Shown: positions 56,045-64,000 of the stretch, piece after piece
How positions within the stretch are numbered: position 1 is the stretch's first letter
Layout: each line of letters begins with the position of its first letter
From: Chelativorans sp. AA-79
Lineage (GTDB): Bacteria > Pseudomonadota > Alphaproteobacteria > Rhizobiales > Rhizobiaceae
Length of the DNA: 64,000 bases
Reading direction: 5' to 3'
NCBI RefSeq assembly: GCF_029457495.1
Contig: NZ_CP120361.1
Location: 1,752,001-1,816,000, forward strand
Notes under the pieces: model-generated
The model's database searches: none
Told to the model about the DNA's origin: nothing
The model's input: the letters and a program-made list of their open reading frames with translations, nothing else
Made by a program: the position numbers and the translations under genes

Positions 56045-58567
56045 TCAGAAAACATAGCGATCCCAGCTTCCATAGTGTTCGCTGCTCCGCGTTCCAAGCG
56101 GCAGGCTGAGTGCGATTGCGAGAAGGCCGCAGATCACGCCGTTCCAGGCCGCCCCGGCAGTCGCGCCCGAAAGCATCCATGGTGCCGCGATGAGCCATAG
56201 ACCGAAGAAGACGTTCAGGAACCGCAGCGGCCGCGCGACCTCGGCCATGGCAATCACCGCGACGGTGATGATCATCGCGCCCACCAGGTGATCGCTGTCG
56301 GCCATCGCGCCCTCGGTGCCGAAGACGAGGCGGGAGAACATGAGCCAGGCGCCGAGGACCGAGCTGGCGACCAGCGTCCACGGCACCGTCACGCCCAGCA
56401 CGGATGCCTCGGCCTGCCTGCGCAGCGGCTCGCCGAAGCCGGCGCGGTCGTCCGCCTTGCCTCCGGCATCTGGGCCGCCCTGCAGGAAGGTGCGGATCAG
56501 CGGCCGGCCGGCGCGGTGGCTGCGCATCATGTACTGGCCCATGGCGACGACCTCGTCGACGGTCAGCGGAATCATCACCAGCATGGCGAAGGCGGCGATC
56601 AGGCAGAGCGTGCAATAGGTGCCGATCACGATCGGCTGAATGACGATGAAGAAGATCGAGACGCCGCCGAGCGGCACCACGAGAATGAAGAAGAACGCAA
56701 CCATCCAGGGCATGGTGCGCCAGCGCTTGGAGGAGCCCATGACGCCCATCAGCGCTTCGATCATGTAGCTCGTCGCTCCCAGCCCGGCATCCGGGATCGG
56801 CCAGGCGCGCGAGACGTCGGAGGTGATGATGGATTCCGTCCCGTTCTGCGTGCCGTCGCCGGAGAAGAACGGCTCCCATATGTGATCCACATGGCCGAGC
56901 TGGTAGGCGGCCAGGTATCGGGCGACGAAGAAACCGAAGAGGCCGAGCGCAATGATCGGCAGGCGCTGGAGCCAGGAGGAGGGCGAATAGGTCCAGCCTG
57001 CCGGCATCTCGCTCTCGTCCATCATGCCTTCATGGCTCATGCCTGGCATCATCGGCACCAGCACGGAGAAGGTGATGGCCAACGCACCGACGATCGTGTC
57101 GTTGGCGTAGGCTGCGGCGCTCGGAGTCCAGAAGAAGAGGGGCGCAAAGAGCAGCCACAGGCCGACGATCGTCGTGCCCCATTGCGCCCACTGCAGCCTT
57201 GGGTTCAGCGCAAGCGAGCCGAACAGGATCAGGAGAAGCCCGCATACGATCTCGTTCCAGCCGGTGATGGCGTTGCGCAGAGCCGGTTCCCACAAGCCGC
57301 GCTCCTGCGTGACGTCGTGGGCCACGCCGGCAGCGATCTCCGGGTTGAACAGCGCGAACTGGAACGGGCTGGTCAGGAGCCAGACCCCGAGCGCGACGAC
57401 GAGGAAATGCACCCAGAGCATGTGCAGCCGCATCTCGGCCATTTCGTGCATATGCCCCTGCATCGCCTTGCCGTCGCGGCCGGGATGCCCGGCGACCGGC
57501 CGGCCTTGCCCGGCGACCTTGGATGCGTTCAGCTTGTTTGCCCGGTACCAGCCATGCGGATCGGCCTTGAGGGCTTCGATCATCCCGGGCAGGGTTTCGC
57601 GCAGGGAGTGGGCCGGCTCCCAGCCGAGCAGCGTTCTGGCGCGGGTGATGTCCAGCGCATAGTGGTCGTCGGCTATGTCGACCATCCACGGTTTGATAAA
57701 GGAATCCTCGTCCAGGACTTCCTCTTCCATCCAGACCCCCGTCTTTGCGAGAGGCTTGGGAACATGCCAGGTCTCCCACGGCTCTTCGTGGATCAGCCGT
57801 CCGATCTCGCGCTGCATCTCGCCGTAGCCGATCGTTTCCGGCTCGCCCAACAGGAGCGGCAGCTCAGGCGGAAGCTCCCCGCGTCGCTCGACGAGCCGCA
57901 GAATCGCCTCGGCAAAATCGTCAAGATGAAGGAATGACTGCCCGGTCTCGAGGTCGCCTGGATAGGCGCGCGCCTTGGGACTCCGCTCGTAGATGCGGGA
58001 GATTTGGTGGGCAAGGAACGGATTGCTGCACCGGTTGTCATAGACGCCGGCCGGGCGCAGATAGACGACGGGAATGCTCCCGCGCCTCTGCGCGATCATC
58101 TCCTCGGTCTCCACCTTCGACGCGCGATAGGGCAGCTTCGGATCGAGCGGACGGCTTTCGTCGATCTTCTCGCCGGGCCGGGCGGCCTGATGCACCAGCA
58201 TGGTGCTGGCGAACACGAACTGCTCGACCTCGAAGCTCTGTAGCCCGTCAAGCAGACGCCCGGTACCACGCACCGTGATCTCGTCGTATTTCGTGTTTTG
58301 CTCCCCCGTGAGGTCGAAATAGGCGGCGAGATGGATGACGGATGCGATGCGATTCCCGGCATGCTCGCGTACGCGTTCGAGTGCCGCTTTCACGCTGTCG
58401 TCCGAGGTGAGATCGATCTCGACGAAAAGCCCTGGCTCCGGGCCGCCCTTCGCGGCCTTCAGATCGAGTGAGACGACATCGAATTGCCGACGAAGCTTCG
58501 CGACAAGCGCACGGCCGAGAAACCCGCTGCCCCCGGTGATGATTACGGTATCTTTTTTCTCCGCCAT
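56045..58567 (-). CDS. Fusion protein: NAD-epimerase domain, SPW repeats and VKOR-like domain
   Basis: This 840-residue protein joins an N-terminal extended SDR/epimerase domain to a C-terminal membrane part. The SDR domain (about residues 1-330) has NAD motif GGSGFLGRA, a YRASK motif in place of YxxxK, and QSFLHLDDFAEAILR. The membrane part (375-830) contains SPW-repeat style helices (LLTSPFQFALFNPE, LIAAPWMLSG) and a vitamin K epoxide reductase-like bundle with Cys652 and Cys655 in TYCTLCL. The extra loop cysteines of true VKOR enzymes are not seen. It may link a redox membrane function with a nucleotide-sugar-type enzyme. Such fusions are known in related genomes; the role is undefined. 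Confidence 0.82.
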   Translation of the reverse strand: MAEKKDTVIITGGSGFLGRALVAKLRRQFDVVSLDLKAAKGGPEPGLFVEIDLTSDDSVKAALERVREHAGNRIASVIHLAAYFDLTGEQNTKYDEITVRGTGRLLDGLQSFEVEQFVFASTMLVHQAARPGEKIDESRPLDPKLPYRASKVETEEMIAQRRGSIPVVYLRPAGVYDNRCSNPFLAHQISRIYERSPKARAYPGDLETGQSFLHLDDFAEAILRLVERRGELPPELPLLLGEPETIGYGEMQREIGRLIHEEPWETWHVPKPLAKTGVWMEEEVLDEDSFIKPWMVDIADDHYALDITRARTLLGWEPAHSLRETLPGMIEALKADPHGWYRANKLNASKVAGQGRPVAGHPGRDGKAMQGHMHEMAEMRLHMLWVHFLVVALGVWLLTSPFQFALFNPEIAAGVAHDVTQERGLWEPALRNAITGWNEIVCGLLLILFGSLALNPRLQWAQWGTTIVGLWLLFAPLFFWTPSAAAYANDTIVGALAITFSVLVPMMPGMSHEGMMDESEMPAGWTYSPSSWLQRLPIIALGLFGFFVARYLAAYQLGHVDHIWEPFFSGDGTQNGTESIITSDVSRAWPIPDAGLGATSYMIEALMGVMGSSKRWRTMPWMVAFFFILVVPLGGVSIFFIVIQPIVIGTYCTLCLIAAFAMLVMIPLTVDEVVAMGQYMMRSHRAGRPLIRTFLQGGPDAGGKADDRAGFGEPLRRQAEASVLGVTVPWTLVASSVLGAWLMFSRLVFGTEGAMADSDHLVGAMIITVAVIAMAEVARPLRFLNVFFGLWLIAAPWMLSGATAGAAWNGVICGLLAIALSLPLGTRSSEHYGSWDRYVF

Positions 58568-58788
58568 CTTCGCTCCTTCGGACGGAAGGCCGCTTCGTGG
58601 TCAGCCCGTTGTCCTCGATCAAGATCGTCAGTTCCTCCTTACGGGCTCTCCTCGTCGAGAACTCGAACGTGGCCGGGGTGTTCCGGTGACCTGCTGGTTT
58701 CGATGTCCGCTTCCTGGAGCCGGGTTGCGCGCGTCTTGAAGGCTCACGCATGTCCGCGTGCCGTGCGTCCGCATGGACGCACGTCGCG
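58568..58788. other. Promoter region of the fusion gene
   Basis: These 221 bases lie upstream of the fusion gene and downstream of a small membrane-protein gene on the same strand. A GGAGCGAAG ribosome-type sequence precedes the fusion start. No other structure was recognised. Confidence 0.35.
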
Positions 58789-59259
58789 CTAATCGCTCTC
58801 ACGTTCGACACGGCTGGAGAGCCATTGATAGAGGCCCAGCGCCACGAGTGCCACCATCGCGGAGGCAAAGAGGGCAGCCGGGTAGATCACCTCGGGGATC
58901 TGTTCGCGGCTCGTCTTGAAAACCATCACCAGCGCCTCCAGGCTGGCGGCGATGACGATGATCGTGATGAACTTCGTAATCGAGCGCCGCGACTCTCTTG
59001 TGGAGCGCAACTCTCTTTTTCGGAACAACTCTTCCTCCGCAATGAAGGTGGCCGCCTCCACCACGGCAAAGCCGATAATCATCAGCCCTATGCCATCCAG
59101 CAAACTGCGAACGCGATCGACTATTTCGGCGTCGCTCGCAAAAACGCTGGCAGCGACTTCCCAAACCGCAAAGCTCACCAGGAGAATGGCCGAAAGCAGC
59201 AAAGTCGTCGTGGCCAAAGCGAAATACCCCAACGCGACCGTTTCATAGACTTTCTTCAT
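58789..59259 (-). CDS. Predicted four-helix membrane protein
   Basis: This 156-residue protein starts MKKVYETVALGYFALAT and has hydrophobic segments near residues 8-32, 55-75, 100-115 and 125-145. A charged loop (EEELFRKRELRSTRESRRS) lies in the middle. It has the size and layout of PsiE-like or similar small inner-membrane proteins, but I cannot assign it with confidence. The ATG at 59259 was preferred to 59289 because the added ten residues are polar and have no ribosome site. Confidence 0.7.
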   Translation of the reverse strand: MKKVYETVALGYFALATTTLLLSAILLVSFAVWEVAASVFASDAEIVDRVRSLLDGIGLMIIGFAVVEAATFIAEEELFRKRELRSTRESRRSITKFITIIVIAASLEALVMVFKTSREQIPEVIYPAALFASAMVALVALGLYQWLSSRVERESD

Positions 59260-59488
59260 TATACGCCTCTCATGCCGGCAATTCTCCATGGCAGCGTCGC
59301 ACGGTCAGCACCGCGCCTTTCGAGGACCAGAGTCGATTGGTCGTGCCTTCAACAGACGGGAACGTTTCCGCTTAGCCGACGTTCCCCGGCCGCGTTCCAG
59401 CGGCGGGGCGACATTGCCTCGGCGGCGAGAAATCGCAGCCCGTCTCCTTCAGACAGACCGCATCCCGAAATGACCAACAGAATGGGAT

Positions 59489-60400
59489 CTATTCCGCCTG
59501 CTTGGTGCCGAGGCTGTGCCGCGCGTCGAGCGTTCGATACACTGCGAGGCCCTCCGTTCGACGGTTTGCAACCGCGGCGATGATGCCTTCGGCAATCGCG
59601 ACAGCGGAGGTGATGGAGTTCGGCAAAAGCCGTCGGTTGGAATGGGCGTAGAATATCTCGTGCGCATGTTTTGTCAGCGGGCTCGTCGGACGGTCGGTGA
59701 TGCAGATCACCGAAGCGCCTTTCTGTCGCGCGATCTGAGTGATTTCGATCGTATCGGCGGAGTAGTGGGGTAGGGAGCACGTGATCACGAGGTCGTTTTC
59801 GGTGCAGTGCAGCACGCGCCGGATCGCTGTGTTGCCATTGCCCATAGGGCCGATATTGGTGGCATTGCCGCGGCAATAGGGCTCCAGCCCGTGCATGAGC
59901 ACGCCGATCGCATGCTGGCTGAGCCCCGCGCCGAAGGCAAAGACGCGGTCCGACTTCAAGATCAGATCGACTGCGCGCGTGCAGGTCCCCTCGTCGAGAC
60001 CGGAGCTTGTCGCATGGAGGTTGCTGAGGTCCTGTTCAAGTCCGTTCCTGACCAGGTCGAAATGCGAGGCCGCCGAGTCGATTTCCCGGCTGAGCTTGTT
60101 GGCATGGGACAGATCGTTCCGCATGGCGTTGATCTGCGATTCCCTGAAATCAGCGAAACTCGCGAATCCGATAGCACGGGCAAAACGGGTCGCGGTGGCG
60201 GTCGAGACCTGGCATCGGGTGGCCAGTTCCACATTGTTCATGGTGGCAGCTTCAGTCGCGTTTTTCAGTATGAAATCAGCAATCTGACGGTGTCCCGGGC
60301 TGAGTGTCGCATACGCCTTGGAGACCCTTTGGGCCACGTCTGAGTAGAAGGTCCTGACCATTCCGACCGGGCTCCTGGCCGCTATTGATGTTTCATACAT
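59489..60400 (-). CDS. MurR/RpiR-family transcriptional regulator
   Basis: This 303-residue regulator has an N-terminal HTH-6 domain (LSPGHRQIADFILKNATEAAT, then ELATRCQVSTATATRFARAIGF). A C-terminal SIS domain (about residues 135-270; VFAFGAGLSQHAIGVLMHG, LVITCSLPHYSADTIEITQIA) binds phosphosugars or related ligands. It is divergent from the oligopeptide-type ABC operon. An inverted repeat covers its own start codon, so autoregulation is likely. Confidence 0.93.
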   Translation of the reverse strand: MYETSIAARSPVGMVRTFYSDVAQRVSKAYATLSPGHRQIADFILKNATEAATMNNVELATRCQVSTATATRFARAIGFASFADFRESQINAMRNDLSHANKLSREIDSAASHFDLVRNGLEQDLSNLHATSSGLDEGTCTRAVDLILKSDRVFAFGAGLSQHAIGVLMHGLEPYCRGNATNIGPMGNGNTAIRRVLHCTENDLVITCSLPHYSADTIEITQIARQKGASVICITDRPTSPLTKHAHEIFYAHSNRRLLPNSITSAVAIAEGIIAAVANRRTEGLAVYRTLDARHSLGTKQAE

Positions 60401-60435
60401 TTCATTCTACTGTAATAAATGTTGCAATGACAACA
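60397..60435. promoter_or_regulatory. Two inverted repeats in RpiR/ABC divergent region
   Basis: ACATTT (60397-60402) pairs with AAATGT (60417-60422), overlapping the regulator start codon. TGTTG (60420-60424) pairs with CAACA (60431-60435). These AT-rich repeats sit 40-80 bases before the binding-protein gene and are good operator candidates. Confidence 0.45.
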
Positions 60436-60475
60436 AGCGTCTAACCAAGAACACACGGGGAACGGTAGAAGGAGG

Positions 60476-62101
60476 ATGGATGTGATTCATCGACAACTCA
60501 GTGCATGTGCTGCTATCTCGCTCGCGATGGCGGTGTTTCCGGCGGCTGCGGAGGATCTAACGATTGGGCTCGCATCCGAGCCCACGGCGGTCGATCCGCA
60601 CTACCACGACGTTTCACCGAACAACGCCCTGGCCATGCATATTTTCTCGGCGCTCGGCGAACTGGATGCCGACCAGAACGTCCATCCATCTCTCGCACTC
60701 TCCTGGGATACGGAAGACGACAATACCTGGGTATTCAAACTCCGCGACGACGTGACCTTCTCGGACGGGTCGAAATTCGACGCTGACGACGTGATTTTCA
60801 CATTCTGCCGGGTGATGAACAATGAGGGCAGCGTTGCCGCGACCGCGTCCTCGGAGGTGACCAATTTCGCCTCCGTCGAGGCGCCGGACCCCTATACGAT
60901 CCGCATCAAGACCAAGAATGTCGAGCCCCTGCTACCCGAATTGCTATCGCAGATTTTGGTTCTCAGCGATGGGATCGTGGAACACGGGGACCTGTCCTTC
61001 GATCTGGAGAACGATTGCGGCGTGACCGGCGCCTGGCCGACCGTGGATGACTTCAACAATGGCGATGCTGCGATTGGCACCGGCCCGTTCGTGCTGGAGA
61101 AGTTCAGCAAGGGTGCCGGCATCACCATATCGAGGAACGAGAATTATTGGGGGAAAGCACCGGAATGGGACAAGGTCAGCTTTGTTCCGGTGCCGAGTGC
61201 TGGTCCCCGTCTGGCCGGTCTTCTCTCCGGTGACTACGATCTGATCGAGAACCCGGCCGCACGCGACATAGGCCAGATCGAGAAGAGGGACGATCTGGAA
61301 TATACCGCCGCCGCGTCCAACCGCGTGATCTTCCTGCAGATGGACATCGGCCGCGAGGACAGTCCTTTCGTCGAAGCGGACGACGGCTCCAACCCGTTCC
61401 AGGACGAGCGTGTGCGACGCGCCGTGTCCCTGGCGATCGACCGGCAGGCCATTGTCGACCGGATCATGGACGGCTTCGCCCAGCCTGCCTATCAGTTCGT
61501 GCCGGACGGCATGTTCGGGGGGATCGAGAACCCCGAGCCGCTGAACTATGATCCCGAGCGCGCCAAGGAGCTGCTGGTCGAGGCAGGTTATCCGGACGGG
61601 TTCAAAATAACGTTCCACGCCACGAATGACCGCTACATCAACGATTCGCAGGTTGCGCAGGCAATTGCACAATTCCTCACCCGTGTCGGGATCCAGACCG
61701 AACTGGATGCGATGACCCGCTCGATCTTCTTCACCCGCCGCAGCAACAAGGAATTCAGCTTCTCGATGGGCGGCTGGGGGTCCAGTGAGGGCGGGGCGGC
61801 GTCGTTCCTGCGCCAATATGTGACCACGGAAAATGATGATCTGGGCGTCGGCGCCTCAAACTATGGCGCCTGGTCGGATCCGGAATTCGACGAGGTCCTG
61901 CTGAAAGCGATCACCACGATCGATGAAAACGAACGCAAGGCGCTGCTCCAGAAGGCCGAGCAGATGGCCGTGGACAAGCTCGGCTTCATCCCGATCCACT
62001 TTGAAAGCTCCATCTGGGCTCACCGGAAGGGGCTGAATTACGAGGGTCGGAAGGACCAGTATACGCTGGCCTACAAGATCACGTCGGACGCGGGCGAGTA
62101 A
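60476..62101 (+). CDS. ABC transporter binding protein, family 5 (peptide/opine type)
   Basis: This 541-residue periplasmic protein has a signal peptide (LSACAAISLAMAVFPAAAEDL). The family-5 mark is LTIGLASEPTAVDPHYHDVSPNNALA. Further blocks are DGSKFDADDVIFTFCRVMNNE, GTGPFVLEKFSKGAGI and RRAVSLAIDRQAIVDRIM. The ligand could be a peptide, an opine or a sugar derivative; the RpiR regulator next door hints at the last. The start may be the ATG at 60476 or the GTG at 60482, which has a better distance to GGAGG. Confidence 0.93.
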   Translation: MDVIHRQLSACAAISLAMAVFPAAAEDLTIGLASEPTAVDPHYHDVSPNNALAMHIFSALGELDADQNVHPSLALSWDTEDDNTWVFKLRDDVTFSDGSKFDADDVIFTFCRVMNNEGSVAATASSEVTNFASVEAPDPYTIRIKTKNVEPLLPELLSQILVLSDGIVEHGDLSFDLENDCGVTGAWPTVDDFNNGDAAIGTGPFVLEKFSKGAGITISRNENYWGKAPEWDKVSFVPVPSAGPRLAGLLSGDYDLIENPAARDIGQIEKRDDLEYTAAASNRVIFLQMDIGREDSPFVEADDGSNPFQDERVRRAVSLAIDRQAIVDRIMDGFAQPAYQFVPDGMFGGIENPEPLNYDPERAKELLVEAGYPDGFKITFHATNDRYINDSQVAQAIAQFLTRVGIQTELDAMTRSIFFTRRSNKEFSFSMGGWGSSEGGAASFLRQYVTTENDDLGVGASNYGAWSDPEFDEVLLKAITTIDENERKALLQKAEQMAVDKLGFIPIHFESSIWAHRKGLNYEGRKDQYTLAYKITSDAGE

Positions 62102-62174
62102 GCCCGCTCCGATCCGGCAGTCTCGAGTTCCGGTTTGTGGCGGGCCGGCGCGGCCCATCTCAGGACACGTTCCG

Positions 62175-63152
62175 ATGACCCTTTTCATTACGCAGCGCAT
62201 GCTGCAGAGCATCGCCGTGCTCTTGGCCGTGTCGGTCGCCGTCTTCCTGGCCGTCTATGCGGTCGGCAACCCGGTCGATCTGCTGATCAGCCCGGAAGCG
62301 ACGCAGCTCGAACGGGAACAGATGATCGCGCGCCTCGGGCTGGACCGTCCCATCTGGGCGCAGTATCTGACTTTTCTGGGTAATGCGCTCAATGGCGATC
62401 TCGGCACCTCCTTCGTGCATGGTCAACCGGCGCTGAGCCTCATCCTCTCCCGGATGCCGGCCACATTCGAGCTCGTCGTCTGCGCTCTGGCTCTGGCCAG
62501 CATCGTCGGCATTCCGATCGGCCTCTGGGTCGGACTAAACGATGGTAGCATCGCTTCCCGCATGGTGATGACCGGCTCAATTCTCGGCTATTCGATCCCG
62601 AGTTTCTGGAAGGGTATGGTGCTTATCCTCCTGCTCGCGGTCTGGCTGAACTGGTTACCTGCTTCCGGGCGGGGCGAGACGGTGGAGGTTCTCGGTGTCC
62701 CGTTCAGTTTCCTGACGCTTGACGGCCTGAGGCATATGGCAATGCCGGTCGTCAATCTCGCCATTCCGAACATAGCGCTGCTGATCCGGCTCACTGCGGC
62801 CGGTGCCTCCGAAGCCGTTCATCAGGACTATGTGAAGTTCGCCCGCGCCAAGGGTGTCCGTCGCCAGACGATCGTCCGCCGTCACATCCTGCGCAACATT
62901 CTGATCCCCATCGTTACGGTGCTCGGTGTCGAGTTCGGTTCCCTCATCGCCTTCTCCACGATCACCGAGACGGTGTTTGCCTGGCCCGGCATGGGAAAGC
63001 TGCTGATCACATCGATCTACCAGCTCGACCGACCCGTGGTGGTCGCCTACGTGATGGTTGTCACCTTCATCTTCGTCACGGTGAACCTGCTCGTCGATTT
63101 CGCCTATGCCGTCCTTGATCCGCGCGTCAAATTGGTGGAGCGCATGTCATGA
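62175..63152 (+). CDS. Peptide/opine ABC permease, DppB type
   Basis: This 325-residue inner-membrane protein begins with ITQRMLQSIAVLLAVSVAVFLAVYA. Family marks are RLGLDRPIWAQYLTFLGNALNGDLGTSF and, in the ATPase-docking loop, HQDYVKFARAKGVRRQTIVRRHILRN. Its stop overlaps the DppC-type start (ATGA). Confidence 0.95.
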   Translation: MTLFITQRMLQSIAVLLAVSVAVFLAVYAVGNPVDLLISPEATQLEREQMIARLGLDRPIWAQYLTFLGNALNGDLGTSFVHGQPALSLILSRMPATFELVVCALALASIVGIPIGLWVGLNDGSIASRMVMTGSILGYSIPSFWKGMVLILLLAVWLNWLPASGRGETVEVLGVPFSFLTLDGLRHMAMPVVNLAIPNIALLIRLTAAGASEAVHQDYVKFARAKGVRRQTIVRRHILRNILIPIVTVLGVEFGSLIAFSTITETVFAWPGMGKLLITSIYQLDRPVVVAYVMVVTFIFVTVNLLVDFAYAVLDPRVKLVERMS

Positions 63153-64000
63153 CGCAATCTTCTTCCGTTGTTCCGGCGCGTCGGCCACCGATCACCGATA
63201 CGCCATCTCGCCGCGCCATGCTGCGCAAGGTGAAGCGCCGGCCCAGCATCCGGGGCTCGATGATCGCGCTGCTGGTCATCGTGGCGATCGGGTTTCTGTT
63301 GCCCTACCTTGCGCCGCAGAATCCTTATGACCTGACCGCCTTCAGTGTCATGGACAACCGCCTGCCGCCGGGCTCGGAGAGTTTCGACGGCACCGTCTTC
63401 CTGCTGGGAACGGACCAGCAGGGGCGCGATATGGTCTCCGCGATCTTCTATGGCATGCGGGTGAGCTTGATGGTGGGGCTGATCTCCACCGCGATCGCGC
63501 TGGTCATCGGTATCTGTGTCGGGCTCGTCGCGGCAGTGCTGGGCGGCCGGATCGAGGCGCTGCTGATGCGGCTCGTGGACTTCATCCTGGGTTTCCCGAC
63601 CATCCTCGTTGCGCTCGTGCTGTTGGCGATGATGGGGCGGGGCGTGGACAAGGTCATCATCGCCATCGTGATGGTGCAATGGGCGAACTACGCGCGGATC
63701 ATGCGCTCCGCCGCGCTGTCCGAACGCGAAAAGGAATATGTCGAGGCGGCTTTCAGCCTTGGCTATACGAAAGCGCGAGTGATGTTCCGCCACATCATGC
63801 CCAACAGCCTGAACGCTGTTCTCGTGGTCGCCACCGTGCAGATCGCGTCTGCCATAACGCTGGAGGCGACGCTCTCCTTCCTTGGGGTGGGGGTGCCGGT
63901 GACCGAGCCCTCGCTCGGATTGCTGGTGGCCAGCGGCTTCGACTATCTGATGAGCGGAGATTACTGGATCAGCTTCTATCCCGGCGTCGCGCTGGTCATC
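63149..64000 (+). CDS. Peptide/opine ABC permease, DppC type (cut by window end)
   Basis: This is the first 284 codons of a DppC-type permease. A polar tail precedes the first helix (GSMIALLVIVAIGFLLPYLAP). FLLGTDQQGRDMVSAIFYGMRVSL and the EAA loop (EREKEYVEAAFSLGYTKARVMFRHIMPNS) are family blocks. The frame is open at 64000; only a few residues are likely to be missing. ATPase genes are expected just beyond the window. Confidence 0.95.
   Translation, partial: MTQSSSVVPARRPPITDTPSRRAMLRKVKRRPSIRGSMIALLVIVAIGFLLPYLAPQNPYDLTAFSVMDNRLPPGSESFDGTVFLLGTDQQGRDMVSAIFYGMRVSLMVGLISTAIALVIGICVGLVAAVLGGRIEALLMRLVDFILGFPTILVALVLLAMMGRGVDKVIIAIVMVQWANYARIMRSAALSEREKEYVEAAFSLGYTKARVMFRHIMPNSLNAVLVVATVQIASAITLEATLSFLGVGVPVTEPSLGLLVASGFDYLMSGDYWISFYPGVALVI

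Noticed and set aside
55822..56109. Small plus-strand ORF with CRHCGTNG, zinc-ribbon-like
   Set aside because: Only one cysteine pair is present, it overlaps the end of the fusion gene, and the N-terminal half is not protein-like.

Overview
The window is GC-rich and densely packed with bacterial genes. Gene families, overlapping ATGA/GTGA start-stop junctions, many solute-binding-protein transporters, a DctB/DctD-type two-component pair, an iron-box-like TGA-N9-TCA motif and the carboxynorspermidine route to spermidine together suggest an alphaproteobacterium, probably Hyphomicrobiales (Rhizobiales). The genus cannot be fixed from the sequence alone. guaA points to a chromosomal location, or at least an essential replicon.

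Layout. 1-2.8 kb: the end of a sugar ABC transporter operon (two permeases, the first cut by the window edge) facing a LacI-type regulator. 2.9-10.8 kb: a polyol region with a threitol/erythritol-type dehydrogenase, an AraC regulator, a non-coding kilobase with palindromes, then binding protein, two permeases, a tiny two-helix membrane protein and a xylitol-type dehydrogenase. No ATPase gene accompanies these permeases. 10.8-20.7 kb: an apparently uncharacterised catabolic cluster with a divergent ThDP enzyme, a TAXI-TRAP transporter, an IclR regulator, an ACMSD-type amidohydrolase, an aldehyde dehydrogenase and an FAD aromatic hydroxylase. 20.7-28.1 kb: an iron module with an AraC regulator, a TonB-dependent siderophore receptor and a complete FecB/CC/E-type ABC transporter. 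28.2-33.9 kb: a FadR-type regulator, a tripartite tricarboxylate-type transporter, an SDR, an RraA-like aldolase and a dihydroxyacetophenone-dioxygenase-like cupin. 34.2-35.7 kb: guaA. 35.9-43.0 kb: a sugar-acid module (L-idonate-type dehydrogenase, gluconate 5-dehydrogenase-type SDR, enolase-superfamily dehydratase) divergent from a GntR regulator and a DctPQM TRAP transporter.

43.0-45.5 kb is a nested mobile element. An IS110/IS1111-type element lies inside an IS630 transposase gene, exactly between the codon for the second catalytic Asp and the next Asn. The IS630 element itself sits in the stop codon of the carboxynorspermidine dehydrogenase gene. 45.5-47.8 kb: the carboxynorspermidine dehydrogenase/decarboxylase pair. 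48.0-54.7 kb: a DctB/DctD-like sensor and regulator followed by a second TAXI-TRAP transporter; the regulator carries GAFPGA instead of GAFTGA. 54.7-59.3 kb: a DUF899 protein, small membrane proteins and an 840-residue epimerase/SPW/VKOR-like fusion. 59.5-64 kb: an RpiR regulator divergent from a dipeptide/opine-type ABC transporter, cut by the window end.

Overall this looks like an uptake-and-catabolism neighbourhood: eight import systems, mostly with their own regulator and enzymes. The observations most worth following are the guide-like matches in the IS1111 right end, the two unassigned catabolic clusters, the fusion protein and the variant sigma-54 activator.
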